Of a stretch of 33,903 bases of DNA, positions 8,657-15,774 are shown in pieces (the first letter of the stretch is position 1; each line of letters starts with the position of its first letter). The translations under genes and the position numbers were made by a program. The notes under the pieces were generated by a model. The model searched no databases. It was not told where the DNA came from and saw only the letters and a program-made list of their open reading frames with translations. The DNA comes from Bacteroidales bacterium (GTDB taxonomy: Bacteria; Bacteroidota; Bacteroidia; Bacteroidales; WCHB1-69), in the NCBI GenBank assembly GCA_016285085.1, contig JAEEQA010000018.1, positions 1-33,903 on the forward strand. The letters run 5' to 3'.

Positions 8657-9577
8657 TTATGGATGGGTTGAACCGGCGATTTCGATGAAACAGTCCTCGA
8701 TGGTCGGGGAAATCTGCATCAGGTTATCGTAGGCGATGTCGTTTTGTTGTAGAAATTCCTCAAATTGAGGGAGGATGGTGGCGATAGGATCGTAGAAGAT
8801 GACGTGGAGATTTTCGCCATAGGGGTAGAAGGTGCAGTTGAGGGGACAGTCGGCCATTTTCCGCAGCAGCTTGAAAATGTCGTCGGTGCGGAGGGTGACC
8901 AGTTCGCCTTTGAAGCTGCTGATGATGTTGGGCGGGGTGTCCATGCGGATGAACGTGCCTTCCTGAAGCAGGGCGATGCGGTCGCAGAGGGTGGCCTCGT
9001 CCATGTAGGGGGTGGACACCACGACGGTGATGCCCTGTGTCTTGATGGTACCGAGGATTTCCCAGAACTCCTTGCGGGAGACGGGGTCCACGCCGGTGGT
9101 CGGTTCGTCGAGGAACAGCAGGGTCGGCTTGTGGATGAGGGCGCAGCAGAGGGCCAGTTTTTGCTTCATGCCGCCCGACAGCTTGCCTGCGGGGCGTTTC
9201 TTGAAGGGCATCAGCTGCTGCCATATCGGCTTGATGATGGACATGTTCTCTCGGATGGAACTTTGGTACATGGTGGCGAAGAAGATGAGGTTCTCCTCCA
9301 CCGTCAGGTCGGGATAGAGGGAGAAGGTGCCGGGCAGGTAACCGATGTTTTTGCGGATTTCAAGGTACTCTTTGAACAGGTCGCGTCCGAGGACGGTGGC
9401 TGTGCCGGAGTCGGGCAGCAGCAGGGTGGTCAGGATGTTGAACAGGGTGGATTTCCCCGCGCCGTCGGGCCCGACCACGCCGAAAACCTCGCCTTCCTCC
9501 ACATCGAAAGAGACACCTTTCAGTGCGCGGATGTGTCCGTAGCTCTTGATGATGTCATGAACGCTGATGACTGCCAT
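8657..9577 (-). CDS. ABC exporter ATPase, matching the N-terminal half of YbhF
   Basis: 306 residues. Walker A is GPDGAGKST (36-44), the signature is LSGGMKQK (133-140) and Walker B is LLFLDE (153-158). Two catalytic-site residues look replaced: the Q-loop position is Gly83 (GYLPG) and the H-loop position is Pro190 (VVSTPYMDEA, where His is usual). GPDGAGK and the non-His H-loop are also features of the N-terminal ATPase domain of YbhF (family knowledge from memory). After the ATPase core there is an extension of about 90 residues ending IEDCFIEIAGS, a typical regulatory tail of drug-exporter ATPases. It follows the adaptor gene by 17 bases and precedes its partner ATPase. Confidence 0.92.
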   Translation of the reverse strand: MAVISVHDIIKSYGHIRALKGVSFDVEEGEVFGVVGPDGAGKSTLFNILTTLLLPDSGTATVLGRDLFKEYLEIRKNIGYLPGTFSLYPDLTVEENLIFFATMYQSSIRENMSIIKPIWQQLMPFKKRPAGKLSGGMKQKLALCCALIHKPTLLFLDEPTTGVDPVSRKEFWEILGTIKTQGITVVVSTPYMDEATLCDRIALLQEGTFIRMDTPPNIISSFKGELVTLRTDDIFKLLRKMADCPLNCTFYPYGENLHVIFYDPIATILPQFEEFLQQNDIAYDNLMQISPTIEDCFIEIAGSTHP

Positions 9578-9594
9578 AGATTGCTTGGTATCAA

Positions 9595-10548
9595 CTACTT
9601 GAAATTGACATCGCCGGGCATCCCGATTTTGGCGCTGCCGTCGTTCTTGAAGGAGATGCGTACGGCATATACCATGTTGGCCCGTTCCTTCTTGGTCTGG
9701 ATCATCTTGGGCGTGAATTCGGCCTTGTCGGAAATCCAGCGCACCGTCCCCTCCATCACCTTGTCGTTCTTTCTGTCGCGGGTGTCGATATGGATATCCG
9801 CTTTCTGTCCAAGCTGGATGTCGGAGAGCATGTCTTCCGTGACGTAAACCTTTATGGACATGTTGGTTACGTCAGCGATTTTAAAAAGGGGTTTTCCCTG
9901 GAAAGCCAGTTCGTTAGGCTGGATGTATTTCTTGAGGATGGTTCCGTTGATGGGTGCCTTGATGGTGCATTTTTCAAGGGCGTTTTGGAGCTGCATCACT
10001 TGGAAACGCTGGGCTTCCACGTTTTCGAGGATGGCTGCCGACTGCGTGTTCAGCTGCGACTTGGTGGCGGAAATCTGACCTTTCACGATGGAGATCTGGG
10101 CGTTTACGTCGTCCAACTGCTTGGTGGTGGCGGCGTTGGCTTCCACGAGAGTGGACACACGTTCCTTTTCGCGCTCAAGGGTTTGGAGTTGTGCCTGCAG
10201 GGTGTTCAACTGCGACGGGATGTCGGGGCGGCTGGCGAGAGTTGCGCGGATGGCGGACTCCAGTTGCTGTATCTGCAGGCAGATTTGCGCCGAGTCGATG
10301 TGGCCGAGAACGTCGCCCTTGTGGCAGAACTGCCCTTCCTCCACGGTGAATTCCAGCAGACGGCCGTTGCTTTCGGATGAAACTGTGATTTCGGTCGCCT
10401 CGAAAACGCCGTATGCATCGGCGGATTTGTTCTTTCTGCGACAGCCGCTGAACAGAATAACAATGGACAGAAGTGAAACAAATCCTATAAAAAGTGACTT
10501 CGATAAGAGTCTTTTCCAGTTCATATTATCGTTAAAGGTTTGGTTCAA
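9595..10548 (-). CDS. HlyD-family periplasmic adaptor (membrane fusion) lipoprotein, YbhG-like
   Basis: 317 residues and first gene of the efflux operon. A hydrophobic segment ends in a lipobox LFSGC with Cys36, so it is probably a lipoprotein. The barrel-sandwich halves are near 49-80 (VSSESNGRLLEFTVEEGQFCHKGDVLG) and 195-225 (CTIKAPINGTILKKY), separated by a long coiled-coil hairpin (about 85-190). A beta-barrel follows (VKVYVTEDMLSDIQLGQKADI-like region). It should link the permease-ATPase complex to an outer-membrane TolC-type channel, which is not encoded in this window. Start: the ATG at 10548 gives eight extra residues; MNWKRLLSK (residue 9) is an alternative. A -7 box lies 50 bases upstream. 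Confidence 0.9.
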   Translation of the reverse strand: MNQTFNDNMNWKRLLSKSLFIGFVSLLSIVILFSGCRRKNKSADAYGVFEATEITVSSESNGRLLEFTVEEGQFCHKGDVLGHIDSAQICLQIQQLESAIRATLASRPDIPSQLNTLQAQLQTLEREKERVSTLVEANAATTKQLDDVNAQISIVKGQISATKSQLNTQSAAILENVEAQRFQVMQLQNALEKCTIKAPINGTILKKYIQPNELAFQGKPLFKIADVTNMSIKVYVTEDMLSDIQLGQKADIHIDTRDRKNDKVMEGTVRWISDKAEFTPKMIQTKKERANMVYAVRISFKNDGSAKIGMPGDVNFK

Positions 10549-10598
10549 AATTAATTATTGTCAAAAAAACTTTTTGGCAGAAATTATACAAAGCGAGG

Positions 10599-10606
10599 CA
10601 AAAGTA
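10599..10606 (-). promoter_or_regulatory. -7 box of the efflux operon
   Basis: TACTTTTG on the minus strand matches the Bacteroidota TAnnTTTG box. It is about 50 bases upstream of the adaptor start. No convincing TTTG -33 element is seen at the usual spacing. Confidence 0.6.
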
Positions 10607-10673
10607 CTAAATAATTTTGTTTCGTGGGTGAAAAAAATTTTTGTAAGCTGGATGAAGATAACGAAAACAGTTG

Positions 10674-10681
10674 TAATTTTG
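10674..10681 (+). promoter_or_regulatory. -7 box of tRNA-Met
   Basis: TAATTTTG ends 10 bases before the tRNA 5' end, a spacing that would give a very short precursor leader. Confidence 0.6.
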
Positions 10682-10691
10682 CAGCCGATTT

Positions 10692-10763
<72 letters not shown>

Positions 10764-10768
10764 CAAGG

Positions 10769-10797
10769 AACGTCGCATTGGTTGCGGCGTTTTTTTA
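10769..10797 (+). terminator. Intrinsic terminator after tRNA-Met
   Basis: A 9-base stem (10769-10777 with 10783-10791, one G-T wobble), a TTGGT loop and a run of T residues to 10797. It starts 6 bases after the tRNA. Confidence 0.88.
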
Positions 10798-10833
10798 TTT
10801 GTTTGACTTTCAGACTAAAACAAATAAATATTG

Positions 10834-10841
10834 TATCTTTG
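10834..10841 (+). promoter_or_regulatory. -7 box of deoC
   Basis: TATCTTTG, 24 bases upstream of the deoC start codon; matches TAnnTTTG. Confidence 0.65.
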
Positions 10842-10865
10842 CAGCTCATTTAATAAATAAAAAAC

Positions 10866-11711
10866 ATGGCATATATTGAACCTGTCAGTTATCCCTTTTC
10901 CGATGCGGAAATCCAAGCGCGACTCGCTGAGTATCAGTCTTCTGAGCTGAAATACTTCACCCTTCCCGAAGCCTACCGCTTTATTTTGAACGTGATTGAT
11001 TTGACCACGTTGGAGGGCTCCGACAATGCGGAAAAAGTCCGGAATTTGTGCGAAAAGGCCCTTGCTTTTGAAGACGAAAAATTAAATATCAAGACCACGG
11101 CGGCGGTGTGTGTCTATCCTCCGTTTGCGGCGCAGGCCAAGTCCATCCTCAAGGGTACGCCCGTGCGTGTGGCGTGCGTGGCCGGCGCTTTTCCGGCGGG
11201 CCAGAGCCCCATCGAGATCAAGGTGGCCGAAGTTGCCTACGCGGTGGCGCAGGGCGCGGACGAGATCGACATGGTGATTTCGCGCGGCAAGTTCCTCGAA
11301 GGCGACTACCGTACGGTCTATAATGAGATTGCCGCCATCAAGGCCGCCTGCGGGACCGCCCACCTCAAGGTGATTCTCGAAACAGGTGAGTTGGGAACGG
11401 CAGACAATATATATAAAGCGTCGCAGATCGCCATCGCCGCCGGTGCCGATTTCATCAAGACTTCCACTGGCAAAATTAAAGTTAACGCCACCCCCGAATC
11501 CTTCCTCGTTATGCTGGATGCCATCAAGGAAAATTACGAAAAAACGGGGAAAATGGTGGGCATGAAACCCGCTGGAGGCATCGCCGACGCGCCCACGGCC
11601 ATCCAGTTTCTGAAAATTCTGGAGAATGTCCTCGGTGAAAAATGGCTCACCAATGAGTACTTTCGCATCGGTGCAAGCCGCCTCGCCGACAAGATTCGGG
11701 CAGAGATTTAA
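10866..11711 (+). CDS. deoC: Deoxyribose-phosphate aldolase (class I DERA)
   Basis: 281 residues. It catalyses reversible cleavage of 2-deoxyribose 5-phosphate into acetaldehyde and glyceraldehyde 3-phosphate, in cytosolic deoxynucleoside salvage. The Schiff-base lysine is K198 in the motif FIKTSTGK, and the second conserved lysine is K234 in GMKPAGGI. EIDMVISRGKFLEGDY is the usual central strand with its acidic residues. The protein is longer than the roughly 250-residue E. coli enzyme because of an N-terminal extension of about 40 residues, as in other Bacteroidetes copies. It appears to be transcribed alone, from the -7 box just upstream. Confidence 0.95.
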   Translation: MAYIEPVSYPFSDAEIQARLAEYQSSELKYFTLPEAYRFILNVIDLTTLEGSDNAEKVRNLCEKALAFEDEKLNIKTTAAVCVYPPFAAQAKSILKGTPVRVACVAGAFPAGQSPIEIKVAEVAYAVAQGADEIDMVISRGKFLEGDYRTVYNEIAAIKAACGTAHLKVILETGELGTADNIYKASQIAIAAGADFIKTSTGKIKVNATPESFLVMLDAIKENYEKTGKMVGMKPAGGIADAPTAIQFLKILENVLGEKWLTNEYFRIGASRLADKIRAEI

Positions 11712-11760
11712 AAAAATATTTTTTTTTGTAAGATAAAGATACAGAATAAAATAAAATGTG

Positions 11761-11768
11761 TATTTTTG
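11761..11768 (+). promoter_or_regulatory. -7 box of the HU gene
   Basis: TATTTTTG, followed by an AT-rich leader of about 60 bases before the HU start. An A/T-only tract (11709-11729) lies upstream. Confidence 0.6.
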
Positions 11769-11831
11769 CACCCTCAAATTTTAAAGAGAGTTATTCGTAA
11801 AAACATTCATTAAATTTAATCATTAAAAGTT

Positions 11832-12110
11832 ATGACTAAAGCAGAAATCGTAAACGAAATCGCCAACAAAACCGGTATTGACAAAAACGCCGTTCAGACT
11901 GTCGTCGAATCCTTCATGGATTCCGTGAAGAAATCTCTCTCCGCTGACGAGAATGTATATCTGAGAGGTTTTGGCAGCTTTATCGTGAAGGAACGCGCCC
12001 AGAAGACCGCCCGCAACATCTCCAAGAAAACCACGATTGTCATCCCCGCTCACAAGATCCCCGCATTCAAACCTTGCAAAACTTTTGTGAACGTTGTTAA
12101 AAACAAATAA
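11832..12110 (+). CDS. HU-family nucleoid DNA-binding protein
   Basis: 92 residues, the standard HU length. N-terminal dimerisation helices start with MTKAEIVNEIANKTGI. The conserved LRGFGSF turn is at about 44-50. The DNA-binding arm follows (RAQKTARNISKKTTIVIPAHKIPAFKP), with Pro67 at the arm tip region and the usual KIPAFKPCK end. It bends and compacts DNA as a dimer. It is followed 22 bases downstream by a 29-residue basic protein and then by RNase G, an arrangement common in Bacteroidetes. The three genes may be partly co-transcribed, since a strong terminator separates the small gene from RNase G. Confidence 0.95.
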   Translation: MTKAEIVNEIANKTGIDKNAVQTVVESFMDSVKKSLSADENVYLRGFGSFIVKERAQKTARNISKKTTIVIPAHKIPAFKPCKTFVNVVKNK

Positions 12111-12132
12111 TTAACCTTATAATTTTACAACT

Positions 12133-12222
12133 ATGCCAAGCGGTAAAAAGAGAAAAAGACATAAGATGTCAACCCACAAGCGCAAAAAACGCTTGAGAAA
12201 GAACAGACATAAGAAGAAGTAA
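12133..12222 (+). CDS. 29-residue AURKAIP1/COX24-type basic protein
   Basis: A short ORF, MPSGKKRKRHKMSTHKRK... ending in RKNRHKKK, with 18 Lys/Arg residues in 29. It matches the tiny AURKAIP1/COX24-domain proteins found after HU in many Bacteroidetes genomes. Mitochondrial relatives (mS38) are small-subunit ribosomal proteins, so a ribosome-associated role is likely but inferred. It is below usual ORF size cut-offs and easily missed. It lies between HU and an intrinsic terminator and is probably translated from the HU transcript. Confidence 0.85.
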   Translation: MPSGKKRKRHKMSTHKRKKRLRKNRHKKK

Positions 12223-12241
12223 GCTTCTTATGTATCGACTG

Positions 12242-12282
12242 AAACTAAATTGCGGGGCAACTCCCCGCAGTTTAGTTTTTTT
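12242..12282 (+). terminator. Strong intrinsic terminator after HU and the COX24-type gene
   Basis: A 16-base stem (12242-12257 with 12263-12278, one wobble) with a GC-rich top, a CAACT loop and seven T residues at 12276-12282. Confidence 0.92.
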
Positions 12283-12311
12283 CATTTTTGTCTCCCGCAC
12301 TTAAATGTACT

Positions 12312-13889
12312 ATGCCTGAAATTACGAAAGAACTAGTTATTGCCAATCACCCCGACTATGTGCAGATTGCACTGTTGGAGGACAAACGGCTGGTGGAGCT
12401 CCACCGCGAAACCCCCTCGGAGCAGTTCTGCGTCGGTAACGTCTTTGTCGGAAAAGTCCGGAAAATCATGCCCGGGCTCAACGCCGCCTTTGTCAACATC
12501 GGCAGCGACAAGGACGCATTCCTCCACTATATGGACCTGAGCGTCACCACACGCACGATGAACGAGTATGTCAAGAGCGTCATCGGCGGCGGCCGACGCA
12601 ACCTTTCCGCCATTGAAAAGCAGCCCTCCGTTGAAAAAGGAGGCAAGATCACGGATGTGATCACACCCGGACAGACCTTGCTCGTGCAGATCGCCAAGGA
12701 GTGCATCTCCACCAAGGGCCCCCGCATCACCACCGAAATCTCGTTCGCCGGACGCTACGCCGTACTCGTGCCGTTCGGCGACAAGGTGTTCATCTCCCAG
12801 AAAATCAAGGGAAACACGGAGCGCAAGCGCCTCCGCCAAATTGTCACTGGCTTGAAGCCCAAGAACTTCGGCATCATCATCCGTACCATTGCACAGGGAA
12901 AGACTGCCGAAGAACTGGAGAACGACATCAAGCAGTTGGTCACCCGCTGGCAGGCAATGACGGCCAACCTTATCGGCGCCGAAGCCCCGGCCAAAGTAGC
13001 CACCGAACTCGACCGCACAACCGCTCTCATCCGAGACCTCCTTAACGATTCGTTCCATGCCATCTATGTGGACAACAAGGAGATATACATTGAGGTGCGT
13101 AACTATATCCGCTCCTTCTCCGATAAGGTGAACGATGCCGACATCGTGAAACTGTACAAGGAAAAGCAGCCCATTTTCGAACACTTCAACGTTGCCAAGC
13201 AGATCAAGGGCTCCTTCGGCAAGATTGTCACCATCAAGAACGGCATCTACCTGATCATCGAGCAGACCGAAGCCTTGTGCGTGATCGACGTGAACAGCGG
13301 CAACCGCGTCAAGTCGTCCAACTCGCAGGAGGAAAACGCCATACAGGTCAACCTCGCCGCTGCTGAGGAAATTGCCCGCCAGATGCGCCTGCGCGACATC
13401 GGCGGCATCATCGTCATCGACTTCATCGACATGGCCACCGCCGCCAACCGTACCCTTCTCTATAAGCGGATGAACGAACTGATGGCCGGCGACCGCTCTC
13501 GCCATACCGTCCTGCCTCTCAGTAAGTTCGGACTGATGCAGATCACCCGCCAGCGCCTGCGTCCCGTCACCACCATCGACACCCTTGAACAATGCCCCGT
13601 CTGCCACGGCACCGGCAAAATCAAGCCGGCCATCCTCATTGAAGAGAGTATCGAGAACATCATTGAGTTCCTGATCTATAAGCAGAGCGAGCCCAAAATC
13701 ACCATCGAAGTGCATCCGTTCCTTTATGCGTACCTCACGAAGGGGTTCGTTTCCAAACAGATGAAATGGTACCTCAAATACAAAAAATGGATTCGTCTGC
13801 GACAGAACTCCAATTCACACCTTCTCCAGTACAAGTTTTACAACAAAGATATGGAGGAGATTATTCTTTGGGATACGAACCCACAATAA
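12312..13889 (+). CDS. rng: Ribonuclease G (RNase E/G family)
   Basis: 525 residues from the ATG at 12312. An in-frame TTG at 12288 would add eight residues but the family start (KELVIANHPDYVQIALLEDKRLVELHRE) fits the ATG. It is a 5'-end-sensing endoribonuclease for 16S rRNA maturation and mRNA decay. The S1 domain is near residues 35-110 (VGNVFVGKVRKIMPGLNAAFV). Catalytic metal-binding Asp residues are D326 (IDVNSGN) and D370 (IDFIDM). The zinc-link CPVCHGTG starts at C428. There is no long C-terminal scaffold, so it is the RNase G form. The start lies 30 bases after the terminator, so it probably has its own promoter. Confidence 0.95.
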   Translation: MPEITKELVIANHPDYVQIALLEDKRLVELHRETPSEQFCVGNVFVGKVRKIMPGLNAAFVNIGSDKDAFLHYMDLSVTTRTMNEYVKSVIGGGRRNLSAIEKQPSVEKGGKITDVITPGQTLLVQIAKECISTKGPRITTEISFAGRYAVLVPFGDKVFISQKIKGNTERKRLRQIVTGLKPKNFGIIIRTIAQGKTAEELENDIKQLVTRWQAMTANLIGAEAPAKVATELDRTTALIRDLLNDSFHAIYVDNKEIYIEVRNYIRSFSDKVNDADIVKLYKEKQPIFEHFNVAKQIKGSFGKIVTIKNGIYLIIEQTEALCVIDVNSGNRVKSSNSQEENAIQVNLAAAEEIARQMRLRDIGGIIVIDFIDMATAANRTLLYKRMNELMAGDRSRHTVLPLSKFGLMQITRQRLRPVTTIDTLEQCPVCHGTGKIKPAILIEESIENIIEFLIYKQSEPKITIEVHPFLYAYLTKGFVSKQMKWYLKYKKWIRLRQNSNSHLLQYKFYNKDMEEIILWDTNPQ

Positions 13890-13931
13890 ATCGGATGAAT
13901 TAGTGTTATTGTATTTCAAATTCTTTGAGAT

Positions 13932-14243
13932 ATGAGAGATATTTTGGAAAAACTGCGCCGCGACTCATGGCTGATGGGAATCCTGCTGGGAATCTGTGTC
14001 CCGGCTCTCACCTTCGGTGTTCTCTATGGACTGGTTTATCTTGTGCTGACCGCCGCGGGAAAGCCGTTGGACATCCTCAACCTTGACCTGATCAAGAAAT
14101 TCATCCTGCTGAGCATTGTCCCCAGCGTGTTCGTCATCCGGTACTATCTGCTGAAGCTCAAATTCGATCTTACCGGACGCGGCATCCTGCTGGTGACCTT
14201 CCTCATCGCTATAGGCTTCGCTGTCCTTGAATTCGCTCTTTAA
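13932..14243 (+). CDS. Small membrane protein of unknown function
   Basis: 103 residues with three predicted membrane helices: about 14-40 (LMGILLGICVPALTFGVLYGL...), 55-75 (FILLSIVPSVFVIRYYLL) and 82-102 (GILLVTFLIAIGFAVLEFA). A charged N-terminus (MRDILEKLRRDSW) precedes the first helix. I do not recognise a family. It follows RNase G by 42 bases on the same strand and may be co-transcribed with it. Codon use resembles its neighbours, which supports it being real. Confidence 0.75.
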   Translation: MRDILEKLRRDSWLMGILLGICVPALTFGVLYGLVYLVLTAAGKPLDILNLDLIKKFILLSIVPSVFVIRYYLLKLKFDLTGRGILLVTFLIAIGFAVLEFAL

Positions 14244-14446
14244 TCCAGTAGAAAGTAAAAGGTAGAAGGTAGGAGGTTGCTTACGCGCAATCCTCTCTTC
14301 AAACATCCCTCCACAAACCTCATGCCTATTACCTCATCCCCTCAGACGCCACAATGTGACGTCTCTACATACTAAACCTCATACCTCTTACCATCGTTTA
14401 TACTAACCCCTAACCCCTATACCCTAATCACTAATAACAAAAAAAT
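14244..14446. other. Intergenic 203 bases with pyrimidine-rich repeat-like text
   Basis: No gene is seen. The plus strand is strongly C/T/A-biased, with recurring short phrases such as ACCTCATGCC, ACCTCATACC, TAACCCCTAACCCC and ACCCTAATCACTAA. Palindromic element D is embedded in it. It ends just before the ATG of the Mrp gene, with no obvious TAnnTTTG box close to the start. Confidence 0.6.
14343..14369. repeat. Palindromic element D (TGTAGAGACG family, left arm degenerate)
   Basis: The right arm TGTGACGTCTCTACA (14355-14369) is complete. The left arm (14343-14353) matches its complement over about ten bases with one mismatch (AGACGCCACA) and lacks the TGTAG end. It appears to be a decayed copy. 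Confidence 0.65.
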
Positions 14447-15649
14447 ATGGCTTGTAACGGAAATTGCATGATTGCAAAAAACAGAATTGAAGGAATTGAA
14501 AACATCATTGTTGTTGCCTCTGGAAAAGGCGGTGTCGGTAAATCCACCGTGGCGGCGAACCTCGCGCTGACGCTTGCGAAGCAAGGTTATCGTGTAGGTA
14601 TGATGGATGCAGATATTTATGGTCCGTCCATTCACAAGATGTTCGGCATTGAGAACGAGCGGGTGAATGCCACCTACGTCGGCGAGGAGGAGTACTTCCT
14701 GCCCGTGGAGAAGTTCGGATTGAAGATCATCTCGCTCGGACTGTTGGTGGACAATAGTCAGGCGGTGATTTGGCGCGGACCTATGGCAGCCAGTGCCTTG
14801 GCACAGCTGCTTACCAAGACCCAGTGGGGCCAGTTGGACTACCTTGTGGTGGACTTCCCTCCAGGTACCGGCGATATCCAAATATCAATGATGCAGCAGT
14901 TTGTGGTGGAAGGTGCCATTGTTGTCACCACGCCGCAGGTGCTGTCCGTGAACGACGCCCGCAAAGGCGCGGAGATGTTCTCGCCCGCCAAGATGAACCT
15001 GCCGATTATCGGCATCGTGGAGAACATGTCGTGGTTCACCCCGAAGGAGCACCCCGAGGAGAAGTACCTGCTGTTCGGCAAGGGCGGCGGCCAGAAGCTC
15101 GCCGATGAGTTCCATACGAAACTGCTTGCCCAGATTCCGCTAATCCAGGATGTGGAGGAAGTGGAAAACCAGGACTGCCTGCTTTCCAATACCAACAAGG
15201 TGATAGGGGAGTGCTTCGAGCGCATCGCCGACCAGGTGGTGGAGTTCGCCGAGGCGCTGCCGGAGCGCAAGGACAATGTCCTCAAAATCGCTGTTCCCAC
15301 CGTCGATAACCATGTGGATGACCATTTCGGGCATTGCGACCATTACACGATTTTTGAAATCAGGGACAAGAAGATTGTCGGCGAAGAAACCCTGCCGGCG
15401 GGCGAAGGCTGCGGATGCAAGTCCAACATTGCCTCCGTGCTCCGCGAGAAAGGGGTCACCATCCTGTTGGCGGGAAATATGGGCGACGGCGCCAAGAATG
15501 TGCTGGAGGCGCAGCAGATCCGTGTGGTGCGCGGTTGCAAGGGCGATATCCGTCAGCTGGTCAACGACTTCTTGTCAGGAAAGGTGTGCGACTCCGGTGT
15601 CGGTTGTGCCGGCCACGAGGGCGGATGCAGTCACCACGGCTGCCACTAA
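14447..15649 (+). CDS. Mrp/NBP35-type ATPase fused to a NifX-like domain
   Basis: 400 residues. The N-terminal Mrp P-loop ATPase (about 15-270) has the deviant Walker A SGKGGVGKST (25-34), MDADIYGPSIHKMFG and VVDFPPGTGDI. This family carries and transfers Fe-S clusters. The usual CxxC after ENMSW is absent (ENMSWFTPKEHPEEKYLLFGKGGG region). From about 285 a dinitrogenase FeMo-cofactor (NifX/NifB C-terminal) domain follows: KIAVPTVDNHVDDHFGHCDHYTIFEI and ILLAGNMGDGAKNVLEAQQIRVVRG regions. The tail is rich in Cys and His (CDSGVGC, CSHHGC), and the N-terminus has MACNGNC. A role in Fe-S or metal-cofactor handling is likely; using the tail as replacement ligands is inference. Confidence 0.9.
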   Translation: MACNGNCMIAKNRIEGIENIIVVASGKGGVGKSTVAANLALTLAKQGYRVGMMDADIYGPSIHKMFGIENERVNATYVGEEEYFLPVEKFGLKIISLGLLVDNSQAVIWRGPMAASALAQLLTKTQWGQLDYLVVDFPPGTGDIQISMMQQFVVEGAIVVTTPQVLSVNDARKGAEMFSPAKMNLPIIGIVENMSWFTPKEHPEEKYLLFGKGGGQKLADEFHTKLLAQIPLIQDVEEVENQDCLLSNTNKVIGECFERIADQVVEFAEALPERKDNVLKIAVPTVDNHVDDHFGHCDHYTIFEIRDKKIVGEETLPAGEGCGCKSNIASVLREKGVTILLAGNMGDGAKNVLEAQQIRVVRGCKGDIRQLVNDFLSGKVCDSGVGCAGHEGGCSHHGCH

Positions 15650-15690
15650 ACTATCCTGAAACTACCAATAGGGAATTTGTTAGACAAAAA

Positions 15691-15720
15691 TGTAGAGATG
15701 CCATAGGATGACGTCTCTAC
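15691..15720. repeat. Palindromic element E (TGTAGAGACG family)
   Basis: Arms 15692-15704 and 15708-15720 pair over 13 bases with one wobble and one mismatch, around an AGG loop. It lies in the convergent gap between the Mrp gene and ruvC and is paired with element F. Confidence 0.78.
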
Positions 15721-15744
15721 GTTGTTCTGGGGTATTCTGTGAAT

Positions 15745-15774
15745 TGTAGAGACGCAAAATTTTGCGTCTCTACA
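15745..15774. repeat. Palindromic element F (TGTAGAGACG family)
   Basis: A perfect 30-base palindrome: TGTAGAGACGCAAAA (15745-15759) and its exact complement (15760-15774). It directly abuts the ruvC stop codon (15775-15777, minus strand) and lies 24 bases after element E. Confidence 0.9.

Noticed and set aside
10640-10681. TTTG at 10640-10643 as the -33 element of tRNA-Met
   Set aside because: The spacing to the -7 box (30 bases) is longer than the usual about 19-23 bases; similar over-long spacings were seen at deoC and rocD, so no -33 boxes are listed.
11709-11729. A/T-only palindrome after deoC as a terminator
   Set aside because: The stem would be all A:T and could be simple AT-rich promoter DNA of the HU gene.
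12333-13715. 460-codon open frame opposite RNase G
   Set aside because: Shadow of the RNase G reading frame; no domain.
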